A DNA stretch of 64,000 nucleotides, taken from Spongiibacter taiwanensis. Lineage in GTDB: Bacteria; Pseudomonadota; Gammaproteobacteria; Pseudomonadales; Spongiibacteraceae. The notes under the pieces were generated by a model, which had not been told where the DNA came from, did no database searches, and saw nothing but the letters and a program-made list of their open reading frames with translations. The translations under genes were made by a program, and so were the position numbers. The stretch spans positions 620,001-684,000 of the forward strand of contig NZ_CP098455.1 in NCBI RefSeq assembly GCF_023702635.1, given 5' to 3'. Below are positions 1-8,013 of this stretch, piece after piece (within the stretch, counting starts at the first letter, position 1; each line of letters starts with the position of its first letter).

Positions 1-3000
1 CTTTGTGGCTGCACCATCAATCGATACCCCGCCCAGTTCAAGGCGCTGACGGATCACCTCGGCCATGTGAACGCGGCCGGCGGCGAGAGCGGACTCATAG
101 GCATGGCGCGTCTCAACCTGAACACCCACGTTGCCGATCATCCAGCGAACGGCCTCAGAGGTTTCATCGCTACGATGTCCTGTCTCCAAAAACATTTTTT
201 GGCGAGGGTGGTAATACCAACCCTTTACCATGTCGTAAGGCAGGCGAGGAACTTCGCGGTTGATCACGCGGAGCAGGCTAGACAACGTCGCCGCGAGGAA
301 GCCCATACCGGCAGCGGCACCCGCGCTCGATGCGGCCTTTGATCCTTCAGCAAAGAAGGTGATGGTGTTTTCAAGGCGCGTAATGAATTTCTTCGCGTAC
401 TCTTCGGATTTGTCGCTGTGAACTGGGCGGTTAACTGCCAGCCATTCACGGCACATTGACGTCAGTGCAGACATCTTGGCAAAAAACCGCGTCATACCGA
501 TCTTGGTGATGTCCTCACCTTGATACATATTGACGTGTTGCAGCAGTTCGACAAGCAGGCGCTGAGCGTCTTCTGGCGTTTGGTACTGACCAACGAACTG
601 CTCAATGAAGGTGTACTCTTCGCGCTTGTTCAAGATGAGAGCGTCGGTCACGCGACCAAACAAGCCTGATTCAAGACTCAGTGACTGCGCCTTGCGGTAG
701 GGTGCATAGCCTCGCGTTGCGGTGACAATTTTCTTGCACCACTCTTCCACCTGACCGGTTTCGAACTTCTGCGCCTCTTGGGCGGCGCCCGCTTTGGCCT
801 GGCGAAGCAGTGACAGTGTCATTTTCTCGCCGCGGCGCGCCATTTCTGCCGTCTCAGAAATCAGGCTGGCCGTGTTTTTATCAAACATGGTCTCAGGCAG
901 CGAGGCTAACAGAAGATGTCCCGTGGACTCGGTACCGCCAAAAACGGTCGGTTGGAATGCCGCTGCAAAGACTAGGTAAGGGAGCATCTCTCCGCCACGC
1001 TGTTTTGACCAGCTCTCAATATCGGCCGGGGTAATGCCGTTCAGTGTGCGCTGCGATTTAGAAAAGACCGCGCGATCGTCAAAAGTGTTCACGCCGTAGT
1101 ACGCTGCTTTGAAAAGGTGCCACGGCAAAAAATCTGTGCTTAGCTGGGTCTCTTCGAGCGAATACGATAGCTGCGCAGCGTAGTTAACCTGTTGCAGTAC
1201 GAGGCTTTCATTAAACAGATCGTTGATTTTCTCGCCGGGTATGAAGGCATCCTGCTCAAGTGCATCAAGGCATTCCTGCCCAATCACAGTATGAGCTCTG
1301 GTGGTAACCTGTTTGACCTCTTCTTTAACGATCTCTTGCTCCGAGCCAAGCTCTTCTTCAGCGACCCTTTCTAGCTCTGGCTCTGGTACTGGTACTGGTT
1401 CACGAGTCTCTGCCTGATCAGGAGTTGCCGTATCAGAATTGGCAGGGCTGCTTTCCTGTGTTTCCTTGGTGACAAACGTCTCACGCTCGAGGGCCCGCTC
1501 GGCATCTTCGCTAGGTGGTGTTAGCTCGCCCTCAGGTTCTGCTTCCTGCCCATCGCCGGAACCGTCGGGAACAAACTCAGGAAGCAGAGCCATGATTTCA
1601 AGGCCACGTTCTCTGGGATAGGCAGTGGCGGTGAGGGCCTTATCTTCCTTGCTCATATCACCCAAGTCAGGGTAGCAAAGCTCATAAATATCCAGAGCAA
1701 GATCGCTAAGCTGGGCTTCCAACGCAACCTTTTCACTAGTGGCGGCAGCAATCGCGTTTTTGTGATCGCGCTTATCTCGAATATTTGATGGTTCCTCTTT
1801 CGCCCCAAGTTCCTCCAGTTTCTCAGTCAGCTTGGATAACTCGTCCTCCAGCTCGACAACGCGTTCGATACTTGGTTCGGCGTCGACGACCACAGCGCGC
1901 AGCGAGTCGACAACAGTCTTCGGAGTTAGGTCCAGGCCCCCACACGCAGACCAAATAACCCAATCTATCGCCAGGGTTGCACCATCCTCGCCAGAAAAAT
2001 GTCTTGCCATTGGTGATGGCGGGTAAAGGAACGAAAGCACCTCGATTACACGCTTGGTAAACTCGTCGAACTCCTCTTGGCTCAGTACCGCTTTAGTTTT
2101 TTGTCTCAAGCTAATTGAGGTGGCCAACGCCAAAATTCGGCGGGAAAGAGCTTTGTCCTTCGGCGATGCTTTTAATGAATTTGCCGCAGATATCATTTCC
2201 TCGCAAAGTGAGGGAACCGACATTACTTCCAGATCAAGGTCTGAAATAGAGTCTGCGACCGACTGTCGCTTTTCCTCAGGTGTCTCTATTTCGATTTCTG
2301 TATAAGTACCTGGGTCGAGTTTGGAAATCATCTTCTCGTAGTAAGGCACAAATATTTGCGGGTTTTCTTCTAAAGCTTCGTTAAGAGTACTCAAGTTAAA
2401 TACAGTACCGACTGACCACACCACCATTGCGGCAAGGGATCGTCGTTCGTCATCCAGTTCAGCCCAATTTTCGACGTCCTCGTTAAGCTGCTCAATTAAG
2501 GCCGGGATTCTTAATTGAAGCTTTGATAGGACTGCTTCCAATTCATCTAAATGTTTTCGATCCCCATCATCCAGTCCGGAATTTCGCGAAAAATCGGGAA
2601 CTTTTATAAGCGACGCCGCGCAGCTGTCAGTCGGTGGCTCAAACTTATTCAGCGATGGTATGGGGGTAGGTGCAGAGGCAAATCGGAAAAAATCCGGCAT
2701 ATACTGTTCAATCACTGCCTTATCCCATGAGTAGAGATTGCCGTCGTGATAGGTATCTTTACCACTGTTGACAACCTTCTTGAGGGTAAACAAACGGAAC
2801 CAAGGGGTGGAATAGAAATTGACAATAACGTGATTTGGGTTGCTTTTAGGGCAGACGGAGGACGTTTCGCCTTTCAGGCTCTGTACCGCTTTCTTGGCTT
2901 TGCCAAGTTTTGCCCTGTCCATCCCTAGTGTCTTGCTGAACCCGGTCAAAGAGAACTTTCCGCCCGAGAGTAGTTGGCAATCCGGTAGACCTACTGGCGT

Positions 3001-3024
3001 TTCCTTGAATTGATAGCTTTTCAT
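1..3024 (-). CDS. Very large island protein of unknown function, C-terminus beyond window
   Basis: An uninterrupted reading frame of 1,008 codons starts at the ATG at 3024 and leaves the window without a stop, so the true protein is longer. I do not recognise a family. The N-terminal part (about residues 1-380) looks mostly helical. Residues about 390-460 are charged and heptad-like, suggesting a coiled coil. Residues about 495-570 form an acidic, Pro/Glu-rich linker with a short Pro-Val repeat. From about 575 to the edge is a second helical domain with a Gly/Ala-rich patch (SSAGAAAGMGFLAAT). No signal peptide, Walker motif or nuclease motif is visible. The start codon overlaps the stop of the preceding gene (ATGA), indicating translational coupling. 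Its place in an integrase-bearing island makes a defence or mobile-element role possible, but that is inference. Confidence 0.85.
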   Translation of the reverse strand, partial: MKSYQFKETPVGLPDCQLLSGGKFSLTGFSKTLGMDRAKLGKAKKAVQSLKGETSSVCPKSNPNHVIVNFYSTPWFRLFTLKKVVNSGKDTYHDGNLYSWDKAVIEQYMPDFFRFASAPTPIPSLNKFEPPTDSCAASLIKVPDFSRNSGLDDGDRKHLDELEAVLSKLQLRIPALIEQLNEDVENWAELDDERRSLAAMVVWSVGTVFNLSTLNEALEENPQIFVPYYEKMISKLDPGTYTEIEIETPEEKRQSVADSISDLDLEVMSVPSLCEEMISAANSLKASPKDKALSRRILALATSISLRQKTKAVLSQEEFDEFTKRVIEVLSFLYPPSPMARHFSGEDGATLAIDWVIWSACGGLDLTPKTVVDSLRAVVVDAEPSIERVVELEDELSKLTEKLEELGAKEEPSNIRDKRDHKNAIAAATSEKVALEAQLSDLALDIYELCYPDLGDMSKEDKALTATAYPRERGLEIMALLPEFVPDGSGDGQEAEPEGELTPPSEDAERALERETFVTKETQESSPANSDTATPDQAETREPVPVPEPELERVAEEELGSEQEIVKEEVKQVTTRAHTVIGQECLDALEQDAFIPGEKINDLFNESLVLQQVNYAAQLSYSLEETQLSTDFLPWHLFKAAYYGVNTFDDRAVFSKSQRTLNGITPADIESWSKQRGGEMLPYLVFAAAFQPTVFGGTESTGHLLLASLPETMFDKNTASLISETAEMARRGEKMTLSLLRQAKAGAAQEAQKFETGQVEEWCKKIVTATRGYAPYRKAQSLSLESGLFGRVTDALILNKREEYTFIEQFVGQYQTPEDAQRLLVELLQHVNMYQGEDITKIGMTRFFAKMSALTSMCREWLAVNRPVHSDKSEEYAKKFITRLENTITFFAEGSKAASSAGAAAGMGFLAATLSSLLRVINREVPRLPYDMVKGWYYHPRQKMFLETGHRSDETSEAVRWMIGNVGVQVETRHAYESALAAGRVHMAEVIRQRLELGGVSIDGAATK

Positions 3025-3428
3025 TTAAGTCCCTTGCTCTGAAGAGTCAATAGTGAATGCAAAAGGTCATTTTTACCTCGGAATAGCTGATCTAATCGGA
3101 AGATCACGCAATCAGTATGTTTATAAAAAGTACCTACAACTGACGTTCCCTGCTTTTGGTAGCGGAATTTTTCGATTCGGGACTTAATTTCCCATAGCCC
3201 CTCGTATTGCAATTGCCCAACTACGGAGCTTGAACAAAAAAAACACGATAGCTTGTCATCTACAAGCATTAGCGAGCCTAGGACAAGATAGATCCGACTG
3301 ATGGTTTTAGAGGCGGGGCCACTGGCCTGTAATCTCACGACGGTGTGTTGGGGGTATGGATTCATCCGCTGCCGAATGCAGCCTAATTTTGACTGCTCCA
3401 AGCATGACTCGTCGGAGCGAAACATCAT
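3021..3428 (-). CDS. Hypothetical 135-residue protein, possibly the out-of-frame continuation of a helicase fragment
   Basis: The frame opens with ATGATG at 3428, overlapping the stop of the upstream fragment (ATGA). It ends in a TGA that overlaps the start of the giant downstream gene. The first residues (MMFRSDES) look like the continuation of the helicase-type N-terminus encoded just upstream in another frame. The rest, with a Cys pair (CFFC) and a basic C-terminal half, matches no family I recognise. It is either a genuine small coupled gene or the wreckage of a frameshifted larger one. The exact coupling to the next gene argues that translation through this frame matters. Confidence 0.5.
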   Translation of the reverse strand: MMFRSDESCLEQSKLGCIRQRMNPYPQHTVVRLQASGPASKTISRIYLVLGSLMLVDDKLSCFFCSSSVVGQLQYEGLWEIKSRIEKFRYQKQGTSVVGTFYKHTDCVIFRLDQLFRGKNDLLHSLLTLQSKGLK

Positions 3429-3574
3429 TTGCTCGCCCAGATTGCCTGAGCGTCTTTATAAATGACCGTGACAGCGTCTGAGCCTACAGGATCAATATGG
3501 GCGACTTTAACGATGTCGTCGCCCTGTATACCCCGAATTTCAGCCCCTGACTTGATATCTTCGAGTTTCAGCAT
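3425..3574 (-). pseudogene. Frameshifted N-terminus of an SNF2/DUF3883-type helicase (DISARM-like)
   Basis: From the ATG at 3574 the frame reads MLKLEDIKSGAEIRGI, later GSDAVTVIYKDAQ, then stops after 49 residues. This pattern (M-x-L-E-D-(L/I)-K-x-G, G-S-D-A-V, Y-K-D) is what I remember of the N-terminus of large SNF2-like helicases with DUF3883, such as DISARM DrmD-like proteins; no search was run. Adding one G in the GG after CAG (near 3449) would restore GNLGEQMMFRSDE, the expected continuation, in the frame of the downstream gene. That points to a one-base deletion. The ATP-binding helicase domain itself is not found downstream, so the gene is both frameshifted and truncated. An upstream in-frame start at 3691 would add a hydrophobic stretch unlike the family. 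Confidence 0.5.
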
Positions 3575-3691
3575 TCTTATTGAGATTCCTTTCCCTGACC
3601 GCAGGGAGTGTAGCAGCAAGCCTGACCAGCAGGTAGGTATTAGCTCCAGAATGTAGCTAGGTATCTGTTGCGCAATGAGTTTTTTGACCAT

Positions 3692-4337
3692 GCGCGCAGA
3701 AGCACGGACTAAAAAATGTGCCGGCCCCAGTTATTATGTTATTAAAATCCAAATGCCTTTATATTTATATATTGTATACATGATCATGTCGCATTTTCAG
3801 GCAGATGGTACAGCTTGGCGGCAAAACTCTAAGCTGGAATGAGCATTTTTTTAATCAATTACTGGTTGACCAAAATCCCCATTTATCGCGCCAGCCTTGC
3901 TGACAGAACGTGTATGTGGTCTAAGCAGCGCGAGACCTTGAAGCTCAACGCAGTAGCCATCTCGAGCATATTTGAGTGCCGAGGAGAGGATCTTTCGGGC
4001 ATTGTTGCGGATCAGCCTTGGGATGATACCGGCCGTCATGTGTTCGCGGAAATTGCAATACACGGAGACCGGTATACAGTCGATGCGAAAACCTTCCTAA
4101 AGCGACCGGCTCAATTTCGAAGCTTAAAGCTGCTGTAACGACTCCGACGGGGGATGTTCCACCTCGATTACCTTTAATCTGGACGGAGTTTTGGCGAGTT
4201 GTGTTCGACTAGCCGATATAACTGATCTCTGATCGGTTCAGGCTCTGCTTAACAGATACATCCCGAAGGCATTTGGCAGTGTCTCACTCCAGCATAGACA
4301 ATCGTCCACACTAATTTTTGCTTGGTATCCAGCGCAT
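3692..4337. other. AT-rich intergenic stretch within the island
   Basis: This stretch separates two minus-strand gene groups of the island. The part at 3735-3790 is very AT-rich, with TATA-like runs and a small palindrome (catgatcatg), and is a plausible promoter area for the minus-strand genes below 3691. No terminator hairpin or RNA gene is evident. One weak plus-strand frame (3839-4138) lies inside and is listed separately. Confidence 0.4.
3839..4138 (+). CDS. Doubtful small hypothetical protein, 99 residues
   Basis: This is the only plus-strand frame of note in the gap between island gene groups. The start is preceded only by a weak GGA-like ribosome binding site. The C-terminal part (FAEIAIHGDRYTVDAKTFL) looks protein-like, the N-terminal part less so. 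There is no family match I can name. An overlapping minus-strand frame (3851-4063) looks no better. It may be a gene remnant. Confidence 0.2.
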   Translation: MSIFLINYWLTKIPIYRASLADRTCMWSKQRETLKLNAVAISSIFECRGEDLSGIVADQPWDDTGRHVFAEIAIHGDRYTVDAKTFLKRPAQFRSLKLL

Positions 4338-4580
4338 TCAGGCTCGCTCATCCTGATGTTCTGTGCGGATGTACCCCCCCAGCAACCGCATCAGGCAATG
4401 CTGGCAGATATCGCACTCAATCAACGTTCCGTCACCAAATATGGATCCATAGCTGCCAGTCGTGAGGATGTGATGAAATTCCTGCATCTCCAGACCGTCA
4501 CGGTATGTCGTCTGGCATATATCGCAGGTGATCGCGTTCAGGCGGTCGATCTCTATCGTTTCCGTCACTGTATGCTTCAT
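4338..4580 (-). CDS. Small zinc-ribbon-like protein
   Basis: This is an 80-residue protein starting at the ATG at 4580, which has a strong GGGAGG ribosome binding site; longer in-frame starts upstream lack one. Two cysteine clusters, CDIC near residue 19 and CDICQHC near residue 56, could bind one zinc. The region between them is short and hydrophilic. It is the last gene of a tightly packed run that begins with the excisionase and integrase. The function is unknown. Such Cys-pair proteins in mobile elements are often nucleic-acid-binding or regulatory accessories, which here is inference. Confidence 0.6.
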   Translation of the reverse strand: MKHTVTETIEIDRLNAITCDICQTTYRDGLEMQEFHHILTTGSYGSIFGDGTLIECDICQHCLMRLLGGYIRTEHQDERA

Positions 4581-4624
4581 ATCTATGCCTCCCTGTCCAT
4601 TTGTAAGAAATCGAAAATTCCACG

Positions 4625-4864
4625 TCACGGTGCTTTTGTCGGGGCTGATCGCTGCTCACGCAGGGCGCGAATCGCCTCATCGGAATCCGCGTGATCGACC
4701 CGATGGAGCCAGTCCATGAAGAGGTCTGGCGCCATAACATATGCCACACGCTTGCCCTTTCTGGAGACAATGTAGATATCAGGGTTGCCTTTCTCCAGAT
4801 TTTTTATGACCTTGTTCAATTCCCGCTTCAGGCGCCTCGGCGATATCAGCTCAAGAATCATCAT
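4625..4864 (-). CDS. Phd/YefM-like antitoxin-fold protein (second of a tandem pair)
   Basis: This 79-residue protein starts at the ATG at 4864, preceded by AAGGAGCAC; upstream Met codons lack a ribosome binding site. The order MILELISPRRLKRELN..., then NPDIYIVSRKGKRVAYVMAP, resembles the beta-strand core of Phd/YefM antitoxins, where a 'set-up/avoid' strand is followed by a short hairpin with K-x-G-x-x-V-A. The C-terminal tail (residues about 55-79) is charged and would be the toxin-wrapping part. It overlaps the preceding Phd-like gene by 14 bp. No toxin gene lies directly after it. It could be a DNA-binding regulator rather than a true antitoxin. Confidence 0.55.
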   Translation of the reverse strand: MMILELISPRRLKRELNKVIKNLEKGNPDIYIVSRKGKRVAYVMAPDLFMDWLHRVDHADSDEAIRALREQRSAPTKAP

Positions 4865-5123
4865 GTGCTCCTTTTTGCCCAGCCGTATCCACCGCGTCTT
4901 GACCGGCCTCGAATTCACGCAGAATAGCTGTGAACTCAGCGAAGGCTTCTTCTAGCTCCTGGCGACGGATGCTTTGTAACCACCTCTCATAACTAACTAC
5001 CGCTCCTGAGATTTGTCCATTTTTGGTGAGCAAGTACATGTCGACGCCACCCCGCGCTAGGTTTTTCGCGATGGGGCGTCTCTCCCTGGCATATCTGGCG
5101 GCCGTAATAGTCTTAATCCGCAT
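4851..5123 (-). CDS. Phd/YefM-like antitoxin-fold protein (first of a tandem pair)
   Basis: This 90-residue protein has an N-terminal MRIKTITAARYARERRPI..., then DMYLLTKNGQISGAVVSYERW. The latter has the same strand-turn-strand layout (Y-x-x-x-K-x-G-x-x-x-A-V-V-x-Y-x-x-W) as Phd/YefM antitoxins. The C-terminal third is acidic and helical (ELEEAFAEF), as in toxin-binding tails. The start overlaps the end of the upstream 114-residue gene by 11 bp, and the stop overlaps the next Phd-like gene. The pair looks like an old duplication. The upstream small gene is the only neighbour that could be a cognate partner. Confidence 0.55.
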   Translation of the reverse strand: MRIKTITAARYARERRPIAKNLARGGVDMYLLTKNGQISGAVVSYERWLQSIRRQELEEAFAEFTAILREFEAGQDAVDTAGQKGAHDDS

Positions 5124-5457
5124 TTTTTGATGCCTCCCTGAAGTTGATCTCGTATTGGGTAGACGTCGTTCCCGATAGGCGCTCAGCAGCTACTCTGTCG
5201 GCCGCATTGATCCCGAACAGCCGGTTCGCGATCAGCGGGTAGAACAAGAGTGAGGGGACGTGGCCAAAGACGTCGACACGCCCCGCTCTGCCCCTTACCG
5301 CCAGTTCGTTGCTCTCAACGACCCCGAAAAGCGTCCAGGTCAAGCCGACGAGGAACTCCTCAGCCATGTTCGCCATGTACGGGATTGTGACCTCTCGCTT
5401 GGGTAAGGGCCTCAGCTGGCGCTGCTGTTGTTCAAAACCAGGTGTTTGCTGACTCAT
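5113..5457 (-). CDS. Hypothetical protein, 114 residues
   Basis: Translation most likely begins at the ATG at 5457, overlapping the stop of the HD-domain gene by 4 bp (ATGA); a GTG three codons earlier is possible. The N-terminus is Gln-rich. The middle (about residues 35-85) is moderately hydrophobic, with FLVGLTWTLFGVVES and LLFYPLIANRLFG, but not a clear membrane segment. The stop overlaps the first Phd-like gene. I cannot assign a family. Its position before two Phd-like genes makes it a candidate partner, without motif support. Confidence 0.5.
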   Translation of the reverse strand: MSQQTPGFEQQQRQLRPLPKREVTIPYMANMAEEFLVGLTWTLFGVVESNELAVRGRAGRVDVFGHVPSLLFYPLIANRLFGINAADRVAAERLSGTTSTQYEINFREASKNAD

Positions 5458-6362
5458 TTTTGCCACTCTCTTTGGGTAAGGGTGATATCCGCACTCTGGC
5501 GGTCCAGTGCGGACACCAATCGGTAGACTGCATGGTGGTGCCGGGGCGCCCAGTGTCCTGGCTTGAAAAAGCCCCGGATCAAATTGGCCATCTCCGGATC
5601 AACCATCTCCAGTTGAGCAAGAGGAGCAGCCATCATCTCCAAGCCCGCCATTTCATGCGGCTGGCGCGCTCCGCGTGGATAACAACTACTTCCAACTAGA
5701 GTGACCGTTTTGCCGATGTCGTGAAGCAGGATAAGTACTGTCGCCAGATCTCGCTTTGGGCCCGGGCATTGGTACAGCGGCTGCCCTTCAAATCGCCGTA
5801 GCATGTCGGCGCTATGTTCTAGCAATCCGCCCTGATGGGCGTGGTGATGGCGGTAGCTGCCAGGGGCATTCAGGAAACCCATTGCTGTACTGGCATCACT
5901 AAACACCCCCGACAGAAACTGGGATAACGGCGCATGACCAATGGCCTCCCAATGGCGGACAACGGCTCTAAGGTCTGGAATGTACAATGGCAGCACCCAC
6001 TCTCGGGGCAATAGCGCTCGGGCAGACACGGTGGCCCCAGGATCAAGTCGCTTAAAAGCCCCGATCTTGATGACATTACGACCATTCAACATCCGCAACT
6101 CACCGAACACCCTGACAATATCGCCGTGATTCACATCACGCTGTCGGGGAAGGAAGTGGTCATGCCGCAGCACTGCAGTCGCGGTACCCGCAATACAACC
6201 CAACTCCAGCCGGGTACAGCCCTGCCCTGCCCGGTTCAGCCGGTCAATCCGACCCAGGACGCGGAAGTAGTAGTCCCTGAGCGGCACACTGTCTTGTGCT
6301 TGCAATGCCGCTGGTGATGTCGGCACGAGATGGTGACCATTCCCTTCAAATAGTCGCTGCAT
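5454..6362 (-). CDS. HD-domain protein with OB-like N-terminus (YhaM/TraI_2-like)
   Basis: This 302-residue protein starts at the ATG at 6362, which has a full AGGAGG ribosome binding site six bases upstream; a Met nine codons earlier has none. Residues about 30-120 look like an OB-type beta barrel (RVLGRIDRL..., HGDIVRVFGELRMLNG). Residues about 168-260 carry HD-phosphohydrolase signatures: HHHAHQGGLLEHS near 170 and LLHDIGK near 212, followed by more histidines near the C-terminus. The same order occurs in YhaM-type 3'-5' exonucleases and in TraI_2 domains of mobile elements. It probably acts on nucleic acid or phosphoester substrates with metal. It sits directly after the integrase, as in many integrative elements. 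The exact substrate is unknown. Confidence 0.65.
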   Translation of the reverse strand: MQRLFEGNGHHLVPTSPAALQAQDSVPLRDYYFRVLGRIDRLNRAGQGCTRLELGCIAGTATAVLRHDHFLPRQRDVNHGDIVRVFGELRMLNGRNVIKIGAFKRLDPGATVSARALLPREWVLPLYIPDLRAVVRHWEAIGHAPLSQFLSGVFSDASTAMGFLNAPGSYRHHHAHQGGLLEHSADMLRRFEGQPLYQCPGPKRDLATVLILLHDIGKTVTLVGSSCYPRGARQPHEMAGLEMMAAPLAQLEMVDPEMANLIRGFFKPGHWAPRHHHAVYRLVSALDRQSADITLTQREWQK

Positions 6363-6419
6363 TGCATTCCTCCTCGCCGACGCTCTCACTGGAGGCGGAT
6401 CCCGCCACGGTAATCACGT

Positions 6420-7637
6420 TCATGCTTGCTCTCCTTCCGCCAACAGCCGATCGAAGGCTGAGCCATCCTGCCGCGTCAGATTGGGCACGTAGCGGGAATA
6501 CACGCGAAATAGCATTTCAGTCGAGGTATGACCCAGCTGCGTGGCGATCCATTCTGGCGACTCACCGGCGGCTAACCAGAGCGTGGCGGCGGTGTGCCGT
6601 GTCTGGTATGGGCGCCGTGGTTCCAGGGCAAGGAAACGAAGCAGGGGGTACCACACGCGATCAGTGAAGTTTTTGTTGTCCAATGGCAGGCCCCTGGTAT
6701 TGCAAAACACGTATTCACTGAGTTTTCGCGTCGCTGCCTCCTGCTTTTTCAGCGCCAGATAGACCAATTCCGACATGCGTATCTCCCGCTGACTCCCATC
6801 GGTCTTTGTATATTCGGTGCGCCCTTTCGAGAACGCCTCGCGAATCAGGATCTGACGCCGCTCGAAATCAACGAACCGCCACTTAAGGCCGTGGAGCTCA
6901 CCGGACCGCATTCCGGTGAAGAAGCGAACTGTCATGTAGGGGTTGTAGTCCTCCCGGACTTTCTCGAGGATGAGCCGTACCTCCTCCAGAGAAAACGGCT
7001 GGATGTCCTTCTTCTGTACTTTGAGACGTTTGATGCGTTCCGTCGGGCTGGTAAAGCCATACCGGTCAGCAGCCTCATCCAAGATGGCCTTAAGGGAGCC
7101 AACAATTTCGTTGATGGTTTTAGCACTTAGCATCTTGTCGTTATGACCGGGGACTTTGGCAAGTGTCGACCGAAACGACAGCACTTCCGCTTTGGTGATG
7201 CTGTTGACGCTTTTATCCGCAAATGCCGGCATCAGGTGCCGTTTCAGGATGGACTGCTGAAGCTCCAGCGTCGCCTTGCGCCAACGAACCTCGTTTTCGA
7301 TCAGCCACTGCTCCGCAAACACTTGGAAATTTGGGCAGTCCATCGATTCCTGCAAGGGCATCTGCTGTACCCGGGCCACTGATGCCTGTGCGGGTGACTG
7401 AAGACGGAGCCCTTCTTCTTGAACAAGCTTCTGGCCGGTTTTGGAGTTCGGAAAATACGCAAGGTAGTCGAATTGACCGAGCATGATCTCGGCTTCAATT
7501 TTCTTTAAGACCTGCTCCATTTTCCTGCGGTTTGGCGGCGTATCTTCTAATCGAGTCTGCTCTCTACAGCGCTGGCCCCTAAAAAAGAAATCAAAGTATA
7601 AAAATCCTGTTTCTTTTCTCACTCGAATTTTAGACAC
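6420..7637 (-). CDS. int: Site-specific tyrosine recombinase (island integrase)
   Basis: This 405-residue integrase starts at the GTG at 7637, eight bases after AGGAGG and overlapping the excisionase-like gene. The first 70 residues (FLYFDFFFRGQRCREQT) resemble the DUF3596-type arm-DNA-binding domain. Residues about 105-190 form the core-binding SAM-like domain. The catalytic domain has Arg in GMRSGE (about 243), the YQTRH version of the HxxR box (Arg about 346), GHTS, and the nucleophile Tyr in RVYSRY (about 381). It lies about 750 bp from the 3' end of a tRNA-Arg gene, the usual attachment site of this type. It should integrate and excise the island lying to the left. All active residues are present, so the element may still be mobile. 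Confidence 0.9.
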   Translation of the reverse strand: MSKIRVRKETGFLYFDFFFRGQRCREQTRLEDTPPNRRKMEQVLKKIEAEIMLGQFDYLAYFPNSKTGQKLVQEEGLRLQSPAQASVARVQQMPLQESMDCPNFQVFAEQWLIENEVRWRKATLELQQSILKRHLMPAFADKSVNSITKAEVLSFRSTLAKVPGHNDKMLSAKTINEIVGSLKAILDEAADRYGFTSPTERIKRLKVQKKDIQPFSLEEVRLILEKVREDYNPYMTVRFFTGMRSGELHGLKWRFVDFERRQILIREAFSKGRTEYTKTDGSQREIRMSELVYLALKKQEAATRKLSEYVFCNTRGLPLDNKNFTDRVWYPLLRFLALEPRRPYQTRHTAATLWLAAGESPEWIATQLGHTSTEMLFRVYSRYVPNLTRQDGSAFDRLLAEGEQA

Positions 7638-7869
7638 GACACATTCCTCCTGATGACATGGGGATATCAATGGAAGTGACGGGCCGAACTTTTTTCATAT
7701 CCCTTTCGATGGTTTCCCAAATGTAGAGAATTTTTCGCCCACCGAAAGGACGAAAGTAATGCACTCCTTCCAACAAAACTGAATCTTTCAGCTGGTTCCG
7801 GATTGTCCGAGCATCGTATTTAATCCGCGCCGAGAGCTCGTCAGTAGTCAAAAACGTTTGATCAGGCAT
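7630..7869 (-). CDS. Excisionase/AlpA-like DNA-binding protein
   Basis: This 79-residue protein starts at the ATG at 7869 behind GAAGGAG; a start 13 codons upstream lacks a ribosome binding site. FLTTDELSARIKYDARTIRNQLK reads as a helix-turn-helix of the winged type found in Xis/AlpA proteins, followed by a wing-like GRKILYIWETIERDM. It overlaps the integrase start by 8 bp, so the two are translated together, as expected for a directionality factor. The promoter region to its right carries repeated operator-like sites. Confidence 0.6.
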   Translation of the reverse strand: MPDQTFLTTDELSARIKYDARTIRNQLKDSVLLEGVHYFRPFGGRKILYIWETIERDMKKVRPVTSIDIPMSSGGMCRV

Positions 7870-7901
7870 TTGCGTCACTCCTTCTATGCTAGAATTTCGA
7901 A

Positions 7902-8001
7902 ATGACAAAAAGCCATCAAGGGAGGCGGTTTGTCATCCTGAATAACATTCTAGCTGGAAAAATGACTTTTTCAACACCTTTTTTGCATTCTGGATGACAA
8001 A
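7902..8001. promoter_or_regulatory. Divergent control region with repeated ATGACAAA sites
   Basis: Three copies of an eight-base word lie between the divergent excisionase and XRE-type genes: ATGACAAA at 7902-7909, its reverse complement TTTGTCAT at 7929-7936, and ATGACAAA at 7994-8001. The first two form an inverted pair. The surrounding sequence is AT-rich, suiting two back-to-back promoters. These are plausible operators for the small XRE regulator or binding sites for the excisionase. Confidence 0.45.
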
Positions 8002-8013
8002 TAAATTTTTAGA

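Noticed and set aside
3851-4063. 70-residue minus-strand frame
   Set aside because: No ribosome binding site, no family resemblance, and overlaps an equally weak plus-strand frame.
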